Assembly (NCBI GenBank): GCA_022843945.1
Contig: JALHMR010000048.1
Span: 1-33,844 of the forward strand
DNA: 33,844 nucleotides
Reading direction: 5' to 3'
From: Rhodospirillaceae bacterium
Lineage (GTDB): Bacteria; Pseudomonadota; Alphaproteobacteria; CACIAM-22H2
The notes beneath the pieces were generated by a model. The model made no database searches. It was not told the DNA's origin and worked only from the letters and a program-made list of their open reading frames with translations. Below, piece after piece: positions 8,722 to 16,690 of the stretch (position 1 is the first letter of the stretch; each line of letters opens with the position of its first letter). Both the position numbers and the translations under genes were made by a program.

Positions 8722-9278
8722 CGGCGCCGCTTCTTGGCCGTCTTGAGCGGGGCCTCGCCGACACTCCTGGTCTGGGTGCTGCGCCAGCGATCGAGAGTCC
8801 GGGCGACGCGCGTGTCGTTGAGGGCGATGACCGCCGCCGCCAGCAGGGCGGCGTTGACTGCCCCGGCCCGGCCGATGGCCAGTGTCCCCACCGGCACGCC
8901 CGCCGGCATCTGGGCGATCGACAGCAGGCTGTCGAGTCCCTGGAGCGTCTTGCTTTCCACCGGCACCCCGAACACCGGCAGGGCGGTCATCGCCGCGGTC
9001 ATGCCCGGCAGATGGGCGGCGCCGCCGGCTCCGGCAATGATCACCTTGAGGCCGCGTTCGCGCGCGTCGTTGGCATAGGCGTAGAGCCGGCGCGGCGTGC
9101 GGTGGGCGGAGACGATCCGGGTCTCGTGCGGCACGCCCAGTGCGATCAGCGTTTCGGCCGCGTGGCGCATGGTCTCCCAGTCCGACTGGCTGCCCATGAT
9201 GAGGCCCACCAGCGGCTCCCGGCGAAGCTGGGCGCCCACCGGGCGCTTGGTGCCCGAACGACGGGAAGAGGGGCTCAT
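8718..9278 (-). CDS. purE: N5-carboxyaminoimidazole ribonucleotide mutase
   Basis: PurE moves the carboxyl group of N5-CAIR to carbon 4, the step after PurK. The 186-residue protein carries the class I motifs: [10 protein letters not shown] (about residues 28-37), [13 protein letters not shown] with the catalytic histidine (about 58-70), [12 protein letters not shown] (about 82-93) and [14 protein letters not shown]. Both ends are slightly longer than usual, with a basic N-terminal stretch (about 1-22) and a Lys/Arg-rich C-terminal tail (KKRRR). The stop overlaps the purK start by 4 bases, indicating translational coupling. The start ATG at 9278 has no strong ribosome binding site. Confidence 0.95.
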   Translation of the reverse strand: MSPSSRRSGTKRPVGAQLRREPLVGLIMGSQSDWETMRHAAETLIALGVPHETRIVSAHRTPRRLYAYANDARERGLKVIIAGAGGAAHLPGMTAAMTALPVFGVPVESKTLQGLDSLLSIAQMPAGVPVGTLAIGRAGAVNAALLAAAVIALNDTRVARTLDRWRSTQTRSVGEAPLKTAKKRRR

Positions 9279-9456
9279 GGCGGGGGTCTCCGTACGGGGA
9301 TACGTCGGTCAGGGGCCGGGTTTTAAAGCAAATTTACCAGTCGGTAGCAAACCGTTAGTATTCTCCAGCCGTGCCTCGGCAATAGCCCTGGGATGGACAG
9401 GCACAAGGGATGTCCGCTATTGGCCGTCAGGACAAGTACGGATTGAACGGGACGGC

Positions 9457-10218
9457 ATGAAAGTCAGCGACCCCAAACGGGTTTCCGGCCCGGGCCGCGC
9501 TGGCGGCACCGAGAAGAAGCCCGCCGTGGGCGCCGCCGCCTATGCCCGCACCGCCGATACCGGTGCCGCAAGGGCGATCGCCGACATCGCCTCCGTTCTC
9601 GACATCCCCGAGGCCGAGTTCACCCCCAAGGTGCGCGCCGCCATCACCTCGTTGATGGCCGAGGTCGACCGCCTGCGCCGCGACCTGCAGCAGAGCCAGG
9701 CCCGCATGGCCCACCTGGAGCAGCTCGCCGACCAGGATCCGCTGACTCCCGTGGCCAACCGCCGCGCCTTCGTGCGCGAGCTCACCCGCATGATGTCCTT
9801 CGCCGACCGCTACGACGCGGTTTCGAGCCTGGTCTATTTCGATCTCAATGGCCTGAAGCCGGTCAATGACAGCTACGGTCACGCGGCGGGCGATGCGGTC
9901 ATTGCCTACGTGGCCCGCGTCCTGGTGCAGCACGTGCGCGATTCCGACGTCGTCGGCCGCCTCGGCGGCGACGAATTCGGCGTGCTGCTGGCCTACACCG
10001 ACGAGGATGGCGCGCGCGAGAAGGCCACGGCGCTGGCCGCCGCGGTCGCCGAGCAGCCGGTCGACTGGAACGGCGTCAAGATCCCGACCTCCGTGTCGTG
10101 GGGCGTGCATGTTTTCCGCAGCGGCGACAAGGCGAGCGAGGCGCTGGACGCCGCGGCTCAGGCCATCGAGGCCGCCGACCGCGCCATGTATGCCCAGAAG
10201 AAAGTTCGCTCTGAATAG
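9457..10218 (+). CDS. GGDEF-domain diguanylate cyclase
   Basis: This protein makes the second messenger cyclic di-GMP from two GTP. It has 253 residues: a low-complexity N-terminus (about 1-35), a short helical region ending in a coiled coil (about 60-90), and one GGDEF domain (about 92-250). The signature GGDEF is intact (residues 170-174), and the inhibitory I-site RxxD is present as RDSD (161-164) five residues before it. Activity and product inhibition are therefore both expected. There is no signal peptide, membrane segment or known sensor domain. The frame is open back to 9097, but that part runs opposite to purE. ATG 9457 is preferred although its ribosome binding site is weak (CGGGACGG). 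The gap 9279-9456 must hold its promoter. Confidence 0.9.
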   Translation: MKVSDPKRVSGPGRAGGTEKKPAVGAAAYARTADTGAARAIADIASVLDIPEAEFTPKVRAAITSLMAEVDRLRRDLQQSQARMAHLEQLADQDPLTPVANRRAFVRELTRMMSFADRYDAVSSLVYFDLNGLKPVNDSYGHAAGDAVIAYVARVLVQHVRDSDVVGRLGGDEFGVLLAYTDEDGAREKATALAAAVAEQPVDWNGVKIPTSVSWGVHVFRSGDKASEALDAAAQAIEAADRAMYAQKKVRSE

Positions 10219-10242
10219 GCCGCTGATCCGGGCGGGTGCTGC

Positions 10243-10455
10243 CTAAGCGATGATGTCGGGCAGCAACCGGCTTTCGATCTGCGAGATCGCGTCCTTGAGC
10301 TGCAATTTACGCTTCTTCAGCCGCTGGATCTGGAGCTGGTCGAAGGGCTGCCGCTCGGCCAACCGGGCGATGACGTCGTCCAGATCGCGATGCTCGGTCT
10401 TGAGTTCGACGAGCCGGCGCTGCAGCATCTCGTGCTCGGGATCGTCGTCGTTCAT
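10243..10455 (-). CDS. YdcH-like small protein (DUF465)
   Basis: A 70-residue, highly charged, fully helical protein of the DUF465/YdcH family. The family pattern is visible as LQRRLVELKTEHRDLDDVIARL followed by DQLQIQRLKKRKLQLKDAISQIE, two helices that should form a hairpin. The molecular function of the family is not known. It lies between the diguanylate cyclase and pfkA but on the opposite strand, with 24 bases separating its stop from the cyclase stop. Confidence 0.85.
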   Translation of the reverse strand: MNDDDPEHEMLQRRLVELKTEHRDLDDVIARLAERQPFDQLQIQRLKKRKLQLKDAISQIESRLLPDIIA

Positions 10456-10562
10456 TGGACTCGCGGGCTAGGAAGAGCGTGGCGGAAGTGTAGCAGACCG
10501 GTCCGTTCCGGCGAAGGCGCCCAACGGCCCGCTGGCAGCGCAAAAAAAGAGGGTCGGCGTTC

Positions 10563-11642
10563 ATGAGCAAACGGATCGGCATCCTGACCAGCGGCGGAGA
10601 CTGCGCCGGCCTCAACGCGGCCTTGCGCGCCGTGGTCCTGCGCGCCCGCCATGGCTACGGCTGGACCGTGGTTGGCATCCGCAACGGCACGCACGGCCTG
10701 ATGGAGCGGCCGATCGAGGCCGGGGAACTCGGCGACGACGTGACCGAGACGGCGATCATGCGCCAGGGCGGCACCATCCTGGGAACTACCAACAAGGGGG
10801 ATCCCTTCGCCTTTCCCATGCCCGACGGCAGCGTGCGTGACCGCTCGAACGAGGTGATCGAAGGCTATCGCCAGCTCGAGCTCGATGCCCTGATCGGCAT
10901 CGGCGGCGACGGCTCCTTCGCCATCCTCCGCCGGATCGCCGCCCAGGGCGGGATCAATCTCGTCGGCATTCCCAAGACGATCGACAACGATCTCGACATG
11001 ACCGAGACCGCGATCGGCTTTTCCACGGCCGTCGACGTGGCGACGCAGGCCCTGGACCAGCTGCAGCCGACGGCCGCCAGCCACAGCCGCGTCATGATCC
11101 TCGAAGTCATGGGCCGCGATGCGGGTCATATTGCGATCGCTGCGGGCATTGCCGGCGGCGCGGACGTCATCCTGATCCCCGAGATTCCCTGGCGGCTCGA
11201 GAGCATCCGCCAGCGAATCGAGACAGTGAAGGCCCGCGGCCGCAATTTCGCGCTGGTCGTGGTCGCTGAAGCGGTGCGCACGGCCGAAGGCGATGCGGCC
11301 ACCGTGACCAACGCCGGTGGTGCTGTGCGCTACGGCGGCATCGGCCAGTACGTGGCGGAGAAGATCGCCCAGTCCACCGGTGCCGAGACCCGCGTCACCG
11401 TGCTCGGCCATGTGCAGCGCGGCGGTGCGCCGGACGCGCGCGATCGCCTGCTGGCGAGCGGCTTCGGCGTGCATGCCGTCGATCTGATCGCGCAGAAAAA
11501 ATTCGATCGCATGGTGGCCCTGTGGAATCGCGAGATTATCGACGTACCGCTCGCCGACGCGATCAAGCAGCCCAACGTCGTGGATCCGAACGGCCCTCTG
11601 GTACGCACGGCGCGCGGCCTCGGCATTTCTCTGGGCGAGTAG
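10563..11642 (+). CDS. pfkA: 6-phosphofructokinase (PfkA family), mixed active-site type
   Basis: This enzyme phosphorylates fructose 6-phosphate at carbon 1. The 359-residue protein has the PfkA motifs TSGGDCAGLNAALR (residues 9-22), IGGDGS (113-118), GIPKTIDNDLD (135-145, with the catalytic aspartate in TIDND) and EVMGRDAGHIA (171-181). At the two positions that separate donor classes (104 and 124 in E. coli numbering) it has Gly, as in ATP enzymes, and Lys, as in pyrophosphate enzymes. The phosphoryl donor therefore cannot be assigned with certainty. The purine-rich AAAAAAAGAGGG upstream is the likely ribosome binding site. It is followed by a large hairpin. Confidence 0.93.
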   Translation: MSKRIGILTSGGDCAGLNAALRAVVLRARHGYGWTVVGIRNGTHGLMERPIEAGELGDDVTETAIMRQGGTILGTTNKGDPFAFPMPDGSVRDRSNEVIEGYRQLELDALIGIGGDGSFAILRRIAAQGGINLVGIPKTIDNDLDMTETAIGFSTAVDVATQALDQLQPTAASHSRVMILEVMGRDAGHIAIAAGIAGGADVILIPEIPWRLESIRQRIETVKARGRNFALVVVAEAVRTAEGDAATVTNAGGAVRYGGIGQYVAEKIAQSTGAETRVTVLGHVQRGGAPDARDRLLASGFGVHAVDLIAQKKFDRMVALWNREIIDVPLADAIKQPNVVDPNGPLVRTARGLGISLGE

Positions 11643-11648
11643 AGCGGC

Positions 11649-11702
11649 TTGTCACGCAGCGATACCGCTCAAGCTTGGCGGTATCGCTAAAAGTCGTGAC
11701 AA
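11649..11702. terminator. Long interrupted stem-loop after pfkA
   Basis: The inner arms AGCGATACCGC (11658-11668) and GCGGTATCGCT (11678-11688) match perfectly over 11 bases around a 9-base loop. The outer arms TTGTCACG (11649-11656) and CGTGACAA (11695-11702) match over 8. There is no T-run on either side, so it is either a factor-dependent terminator, an mRNA 3' end stabiliser or a dispersed repeat. Confidence 0.55.
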
Positions 11703-11710
11703 AAAGATGA

Positions 11711-11983
11711 TTACGAATTTCCGTTAAGGGTAATTAACCAACCTGCGTGCGAAGTGTGTTCTCGCACGGCGCGGGGCGACTCTCGCTGCGTACACACTGG
11801 GTGGGGAAGTTCTCTCGAACTTGTAAGTGGGGAATGGGGGATCGACGCCTTTGACGGTTGGCAGCGCGGGGAACACAAGCGCTGACGCCGGCGAGGGTCA
11901 AGCCAATCAGGCATTTTTGTAACGGCGGGTAAACCGTCCCGTGCGCAGTTGGGGGCTGCGTGCGTTTGTCGCGACGAGGTCAT
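11711..11983 (+). promoter_or_regulatory. Non-coding leader upstream of the type I secretion operon
   Basis: No gene is visible here. The stretch contains TTAA(6)TTAA at 11724-11737, a 6-base-pair hairpin GTGCGA/TCGCAC (11747-11752 with 11762-11767), and AGTGTGT in its loop (11753-11759). That loop sequence is complementary to ACACACT downstream (11792-11798). A further hairpin AAGTTC-TCTC-GAACTT lies at 11807-11822. The first hairpin and the loop pairing together would make an H-type pseudoknot. I see no convincing -35/-10 pair, so the extent of the transcript is unknown. Confidence 0.4.
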
Positions 11984-14215
11984 ATGTCAACGACAACGCT
12001 CCATCGAACCGAAACCCTGCGCGCGCAAGCGGCGCCGACGGCTCTTCAGTGCCTCGTCGTCGCCGCCCGCCATCACGGCATCCATCTCGGCGTCGAGCAG
12101 CTCATGCGCGAGCACGGTCTCGGCAGCGAGGAGCCCAACGCCGCTATCCTGCAGATGATCGCGGACAGCGTGGGCCTCGATCTGGCGACGCTGAAGCTGC
12201 CGGCCGCCGACTTCAAGCGCCTGCGGAAGGCGCTGCCCGCCATCGTCCGGCTGAGCAACGGCAATGCGCTGCTGATGCTGGACATTGCCGACAGCCCGAC
12301 AGGCCTGACCGCAACCCTGTTCGACCCGACGGCCGGTGAGGCGACGCCCCTGGTCATCGAGCTGGAGCGCCTGTCCGGTGCGCTGGCCGGCGAGATCCTG
12401 CTGGTCAAGAAGGGTGAGAAGGCCGCCGAACGCGAGACACCGCCGAAGTTCGGCTTCAGCAGCCTGATCCGCGAAATCGTGCGCGAGAAGCGCCTGTTCC
12501 GCGATATCGCCGTGGCCGCCGCCATGATGGCGGTGTTCGCTCTGGCGCCGGCGCTGTTCTGGCAGCTGATCATCGACCGCGTGTTGGTCTACAAGAGCCT
12601 GTCGACCTTCCAGGTGCTGGCAGGCGGCATGGTCTTCGTCGTGCTCTTTGACACGCTGTTTGGCTACTTGCGCCGCACGCTGATCCTGGTCGCCACGGCC
12701 CGCATCGACGCGCGTCTTTCGGTGTTCACCTACAACCGCCTGCTCGATCTCGGTATCGAGTATTTCGAGCGCACGCCGACCGGCGTGATCACGCGCGACG
12801 TCAACGAGATCTGGCGTATCCGGAGCTTCCTGACCGGCCAGCTCTTCGGCACGGTGCTCGATGCCATGGTCCTGGTCATCGTTGTCCCGGCCCTCTTCTG
12901 GTTCAGCGTGCCACTGGCCAGCATGGTGCTGGGCCTGGGCGTCCTGATGATCGGCATCGTGCTCGGCTTCATGCCGTTCATCCGCCGCCGCACGACCCGC
13001 GCCTTCATCGCCGAAGGCCGGCAGAACGCCTACCTGGTCGAGACCGTGCAGGGGGCGCGCACCATCAAGTCGCTCGCCCTCGAGCCCCAGCGCCGGCGCG
13101 CCTGGGACGCTCACGTCGCCGAGGCCGCGCGCCTGCGCCGCGAGGCGGCCCGCACGGTCAACCTGGCGCAGACCGCCGTGGCGCCGATGGAGAAGCTGAT
13201 GACCAGCGGCGTCATCGCGGTTGCCGCCTACGGCGCCATCAGCAGCAACGACCCGCTCTACGTCGGTGCGCTGATCGCCTTTGGCATGCTGTCGCAGCGC
13301 GTCGCTCAGCCGCTGATCCAGCTCGCCCAGCTCGTGCAGCAGTTCGACGAGGCCAGCCGCGCCGTGCGCACGGTTGCCGCCGTCGTCAACCAGCCGACCG
13401 AGGAAGGCCGGGGTACCGGCGGCTTGCGGACGCCGATCAAGGGCTCGGTCGAGTTCTCGGGTGTGCGCTTCCGCTACAACGGTGCCGCCACCATGGCGCT
13501 CGACAACGTCTCGTTCCGCGTCGGTTCGGGCTCGGTGTTCGGCATCATGGGCCGCAGCGGTTCGGGCAAGACCACGGTCACCCGCCTTCTGCAGGGCCTG
13601 CACCGTCACTATGACGGCCTGATCAAGGTCGACGGCACGGATATCCGCGCCATCGATCTCGATCACCTGCGCCGCAGCACGGGCGTCGTGCTGCAGGACA
13701 GCTTCCTGTTCGCCGGCTCGATCCGCGAGAACATCGGGGCGGGTCTGCCGGGCGCCAGCTTCGAGCAGATCGTCGCCGCGGCCCGCCTGGCCGGCGCCGA
13801 GGAGTTCATCGAACGCCTGCCGCGGGGCTACGACACGCTGATCGAGGAGGGCTCTTCCAACCTTTCCGGCGGCCAGCGCCAGCGGCTGGCGATTGCGCGC
13901 GCCCTGGTGGCGAACCCGCCACTCCTCATCTTCGACGAGGCGACCAGCGCCCTCGATCCGGAGAGCGAGGCGGTGATCAACACCAACCTGCAGCGCATCG
14001 CCAAGGGGCGCACGGTGATCGTGATCTCCCACCGCCTGTCATCGCTGGTGTCGGCGGACGGAATCCTCGTCCTCGATCACGGCCGCGCGGTGGATATGGG
14101 CAAGCACGACCAGCTGCTCGCCCGCTGCGAGATCTACCGTCACCTGTGGCGCCAGCAGAACCGCCACACCGTTACCGACCTCAACACGAGGGGGGATGCC
14201 CATGTCGCGGCCTAA
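11984..14215 (+). CDS. Type I secretion ABC exporter (permease/ATPase) with C39-like domain
   Basis: This is the inner-membrane ABC component of a type I secretion system of the HlyB kind, 743 residues. Residues about 15-130 form a C39-like domain in which the catalytic DCG motif is replaced by the APT of QAAPTALQC. It should therefore bind but not cleave its cargo, as in RTX exporters. The membrane domain (about 160-450) follows. In the ATPase domain, Walker A is GRSGSGKTT (523-531), the signature is LSGGQRQRL (from 627), Walker B is LLIFDEATSALD and the switch histidine is in VISHRLS. ATG 11984 is preferred over GTG 11960 on the basis of spacing to CGAGGT. The cargo is probably the RTX-like glycanase at 16691. 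No TolC-like outer-membrane gene is in the window. Confidence 0.93.
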   Translation: MSTTTLHRTETLRAQAAPTALQCLVVAARHHGIHLGVEQLMREHGLGSEEPNAAILQMIADSVGLDLATLKLPAADFKRLRKALPAIVRLSNGNALLMLDIADSPTGLTATLFDPTAGEATPLVIELERLSGALAGEILLVKKGEKAAERETPPKFGFSSLIREIVREKRLFRDIAVAAAMMAVFALAPALFWQLIIDRVLVYKSLSTFQVLAGGMVFVVLFDTLFGYLRRTLILVATARIDARLSVFTYNRLLDLGIEYFERTPTGVITRDVNEIWRIRSFLTGQLFGTVLDAMVLVIVVPALFWFSVPLASMVLGLGVLMIGIVLGFMPFIRRRTTRAFIAEGRQNAYLVETVQGARTIKSLALEPQRRRAWDAHVAEAARLRREAARTVNLAQTAVAPMEKLMTSGVIAVAAYGAISSNDPLYVGALIAFGMLSQRVAQPLIQLAQLVQQFDEASRAVRTVAAVVNQPTEEGRGTGGLRTPIKGSVEFSGVRFRYNGAATMALDNVSFRVGSGSVFGIMGRSGSGKTTVTRLLQGLHRHYDGLIKVDGTDIRAIDLDHLRRSTGVVLQDSFLFAGSIRENIGAGLPGASFEQIVAAARLAGAEEFIERLPRGYDTLIEEGSSNLSGGQRQRLAIARALVANPPLLIFDEATSALDPESEAVINTNLQRIAKGRTVIVISHRLSSLVSADGILVLDHGRAVDMGKHDQLLARCEIYRHLWRQQNRHTVTDLNTRGDAHVAA

Positions 14216-15545
14216 GTCCAAGTCCACCGATCAGCTCATCGCCCGCTTCCAATCGGAGACTGATGCTCTGTCCCACGAGAAAGAGCCGGTGATGGCGCGC
14301 CGGACCCTGTGGATCGTCGGCGGGGCGGTGGCCCTGGCCATCGGCGTCGCCTCCCAGGTGAAGATCGATCGCATCGTCACCGCGAGCGGCCAGCTGATCA
14401 CCCACGAGCCGACCGTCGTCGTGCAGTCGCTCAACCGGGCCATCATCAACTCCATCCGCGTGCGCGAGGGTGACCGGGTCAGGGCCGGCGACATCCTCGC
14501 GACGCTCGATCCGACGTTTGCCGCGGCCGACGTCGCCCAGCTCGATGTCCAGATCGAGAGCCTGGATGCCGAGATCGCGCGGCTGGAGGCGGAAATCGAC
14601 GAGCGGCCGCTGATGGCGGTGGGTCTTACCCCGCGCTATGCCGCGTCTCAGGCGAACCTGATGGCCCAGCGCGCCGCCCAGCGCGCCGAGCAGCTGCGCA
14701 GCTTCGATTCGAAGCTGGCGCATCACGAGGCGACCGTCGTCAAGCTGCAGAACGATCAGAAGCGCTACACCGAGCGTGCCAAGATCATGAAAGAGGTCGA
14801 GAGCATGCGTCAGCAGCTGGCCGACAAGCAGGTCGGCAGCCGGCTGACCCTGCTGCAGGCGATGGACCAGCGCCTGGAGATCCTGCGCAGCCTCGACTAC
14901 GGAACGCACGCGGCGACCGAGGCGCAGCATGCGCTTGCCACGACGCGTTCCGAGCGGGAGTCGTTCCTCGAGCAGTGGCGCACGCAGCTCAACGTCGATC
15001 TCGTGCAGCGCCGCACGGCGCGCGATGCGGCGGCCGAGCAGCTCTCCAAGGCGAAGAAGAACCACGACCTCGTGGAGCTGCGGGCGCCGACCGATGCCGT
15101 CGTGCAGCGGGTCGCCAAGCTCTCCGTCGGCTCGGTGCTGACCGAGGCCTCGCCGCTCTTCACCCTGGTGCCGGCGCGGGCCCAGATCGAAGCCGAAATC
15201 TCGATCGATGCGCGCGACATCGGCTTCCTGCGGATCGAAGACCCCGTCGCCGTGAAGCTGGAGGCCTACAATTACCTCGAGCACGGGACCGCCGAAGGCC
15301 GGGTCCAGATGATCAGCGAGGATGCCTACACCACGCAGGGCGACGACGGCCGCACGCCCGTCCGTCCTTACTACAAGGCGAACGTGGTCCTGGAGCGCAG
15401 CGACCTGATCAATGTGCCGGCGGGTTTCCGCATGCTTCCCGGCATGCCGGTCACGGCGGACATCAAGGTCGGCACGCGCACGCTGCTGTCCTATGTCTCC
15501 CACGGCATCACCCGCAGCCTGAACGAGGCGATGCGCGAGCCATGA
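14196..15545 (+). CDS. HlyD-family type I secretion periplasmic adaptor
   Basis: This membrane-fusion protein links the ABC exporter to the outer-membrane channel. The 449-residue protein has a short cytoplasmic N-terminus, one membrane helix (about residues 34-52, RTLWIVGGAVALAIGVAS), a lipoyl-like half-motif (RAIINSIRVREGDRVRAGDILATLDPT, about 85-111), a long coiled-coil hairpin (about 120-290) and a second lipoyl half with the beta-barrel (LVELRAPTDAVVQRVAKLSVGSVL onward). It overlaps the exporter gene by 20 bases. ATG 14196 and ATG 14202 are both possible, and GAGGGGGG just upstream suits the second slightly better. Its end overlaps the SEL1 gene by ATGA. Confidence 0.93.
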   Translation: MPMSRPKSKSTDQLIARFQSETDALSHEKEPVMARRTLWIVGGAVALAIGVASQVKIDRIVTASGQLITHEPTVVVQSLNRAIINSIRVREGDRVRAGDILATLDPTFAAADVAQLDVQIESLDAEIARLEAEIDERPLMAVGLTPRYAASQANLMAQRAAQRAEQLRSFDSKLAHHEATVVKLQNDQKRYTERAKIMKEVESMRQQLADKQVGSRLTLLQAMDQRLEILRSLDYGTHAATEAQHALATTRSERESFLEQWRTQLNVDLVQRRTARDAAAEQLSKAKKNHDLVELRAPTDAVVQRVAKLSVGSVLTEASPLFTLVPARAQIEAEISIDARDIGFLRIEDPVAVKLEAYNYLEHGTAEGRVQMISEDAYTTQGDDGRTPVRPYYKANVVLERSDLINVPAGFRMLPGMPVTADIKVGTRTLLSYVSHGITRSLNEAMREP

Positions 15546-16348
15546 GAAAGCTCGCCCTTCGCTCGGCGCAGTTCGTCCGGAGAAAGACCGCCGCTTCGCG
15601 GTCTTTCGACCGGATGAGCGCCGCCGCTTCGATCCGCAACGAAGCCGAGGCGCAGTTCCAGCTCGGCCTCTACTACCTGACCGGCCGCGACGCGATTCAC
15701 TATCCGTCGATCGGCGTGAAATGGCTGACCAGGGCGGCCGAGCAGGGCTATGCCCAGGCCCAGCATAACCTCAGCATGATCTATCTGACGGGCCTGCGCG
15801 CCCGCGGTCCGGCCGCCACCTGGATGGCCGAGCTGCAGAGCATCGCCACGGGCGAGGCGCCGTCGCCGGCCGTGGCGAACAGCGCGCTGCTCTACCCGGA
15901 GGGGCTGGATGTGGCGGCGGATGCCGCCCAGGCCTTCAAATGGGCGAAAGCGGCCACGGCACAGGATCTCGCCGCGGCGCAAGCCAATCTTGGCATGATG
16001 TATCTGCGCGGTGTCGGCGCGCCGCAGGACTTCAAGGAAGCGCATCTCTGGCTGCAGAAGGCGGCCGTGGCCGGTGACGCCGGCGGCGCGCTCGGCCTCG
16101 GCATCCTCCATGAGCATGGTCTCGGCTTCGATGCTGATTGCGCAACGGCCGCGCGCTGGTACCAGCTGGCGGCGGAGAAGGGCAACGACGCGGCGGCGAC
16201 GGCGCTCGGCCTGCTTTATCTCGACGGACGCGGCGTCGATCGAGATGCGCGCGCCGCGGAGCGGCTGCTGAGCGGCGCCGCGATGCGCGGCAACGGATTC
16301 GCTCGCGATGCGCTCAATCGCCTGCGCGCCGCAGCGCAGACTCTGTAA
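15542..16348 (+). CDS. SEL1-repeat (TPR-like) protein of the secretion locus
   Basis: A 268-residue protein made of about five SEL1 repeats (about residues 34-265). The clearest are AEAQFQLGLYYLTG, AQAQHNLSMIYLTG, AAAQANLGMMYLRGVGAPQDFKEAHLWLQKAA and AAATALGLLYLDGRGV. SEL1 repeats are protein-binding solenoids. The basic N-terminus (MRKLALRSAQFVRRK) is not followed by a hydrophobic core, so I predict a cytoplasmic protein. The start ATG overlaps the adaptor's stop (ATGA), which points to coupled translation and a role tied to the exporter, perhaps as a cargo chaperone or assembly factor. This is inference. SEL1 proteins such as ExoR regulate exopolysaccharide genes in rhizobia, but ExoR is exported and this one seems not to be. 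Confidence 0.85.
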   Translation: MRKLALRSAQFVRRKTAASRSFDRMSAAASIRNEAEAQFQLGLYYLTGRDAIHYPSIGVKWLTRAAEQGYAQAQHNLSMIYLTGLRARGPAATWMAELQSIATGEAPSPAVANSALLYPEGLDVAADAAQAFKWAKAATAQDLAAAQANLGMMYLRGVGAPQDFKEAHLWLQKAAVAGDAGGALGLGILHEHGLGFDADCATAARWYQLAAEKGNDAAATALGLLYLDGRGVDRDARAAERLLSGAAMRGNGFARDALNRLRAAAQTL

Positions 16349-16690
16349 GACGAATCGATGCGCGCGCCATACGAGAATCGTCTCTGTGCCCCGATGCTGC
16401 GCGCTTCATCGCGCCGCACCCGGCAGAATTTTCCGCAAGCTGCGCAAGTTCTGCCGCGTGTGACGCGGCGAATCGCGCGCGCCTCACATCGCGTGCCAAT
16501 CGGCCGTGATCGCTGTGAGATGCGATGGAGCATTTGTGTGATTACGACTCTGCTGAAGCAGAAATCACGCACCACGGTAGATTGGTACATCGGCGTTTCG
16601 AGCGTCGCGGTTATCGTCGCCACGGTTGTCGGGATTTCTCTCGCAAGAGAGCAAATGTTTTTCGGTTGAGACGAGAAAGGAAAACGACAT
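16349..16690 (+). other. Gap between the SEL1 and glycanase genes
   Basis: The 342-base gap holds a short stem GCCGCGT-GTG-ACGCGGC (16453-16469), a possible small membrane-protein gene (16520-16669), a 5-base-pair stem CTCTC/GAGAG with a GCAA loop (16638-16651), and AGAAAGGA (16674-16681), the probable ribosome binding site of the glycanase. The gap is more AT-rich than its flanks from about 16520 on, so the glycanase may have its own promoter here. Confidence 0.45.
16520..16669 (+). CDS. Possible small single-pass membrane protein
   Basis: An open frame of 49 codons beginning MRWSICVITTLLKQKSR and holding one hydrophobic helix (about residues 23-42, WYIGVSSVAVIVATVVGISL), then a charged end AREQMFFG. 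The frame is open further upstream, but that part is Arg-rich and does not look coding. No clear ribosome binding site is seen. A real transmembrane pattern makes it worth listing, but it could be chance. It ends 21 bases before the glycanase gene. Confidence 0.25.
   Translation: MRWSICVITTLLKQKSRTTVDWYIGVSSVAVIVATVVGISLAREQMFFG

Noticed and set aside
11724-11737. CtrA binding site TTAA-N7-TTAA
   Set aside because: The spacing is 6 and not 7, and no promoter is evident nearby.
11984-12380. Active C39 bacteriocin-processing peptidase
   Set aside because: The catalytic Cys position is not Cys (APT in place of DCG), so it is the inactive C39-like form found in RTX exporters.
11987-14032. Open frame of 681 codons opposite the ABC exporter gene
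   Set aside because: Same antisense effect. The plus strand carries all the exporter motifs.
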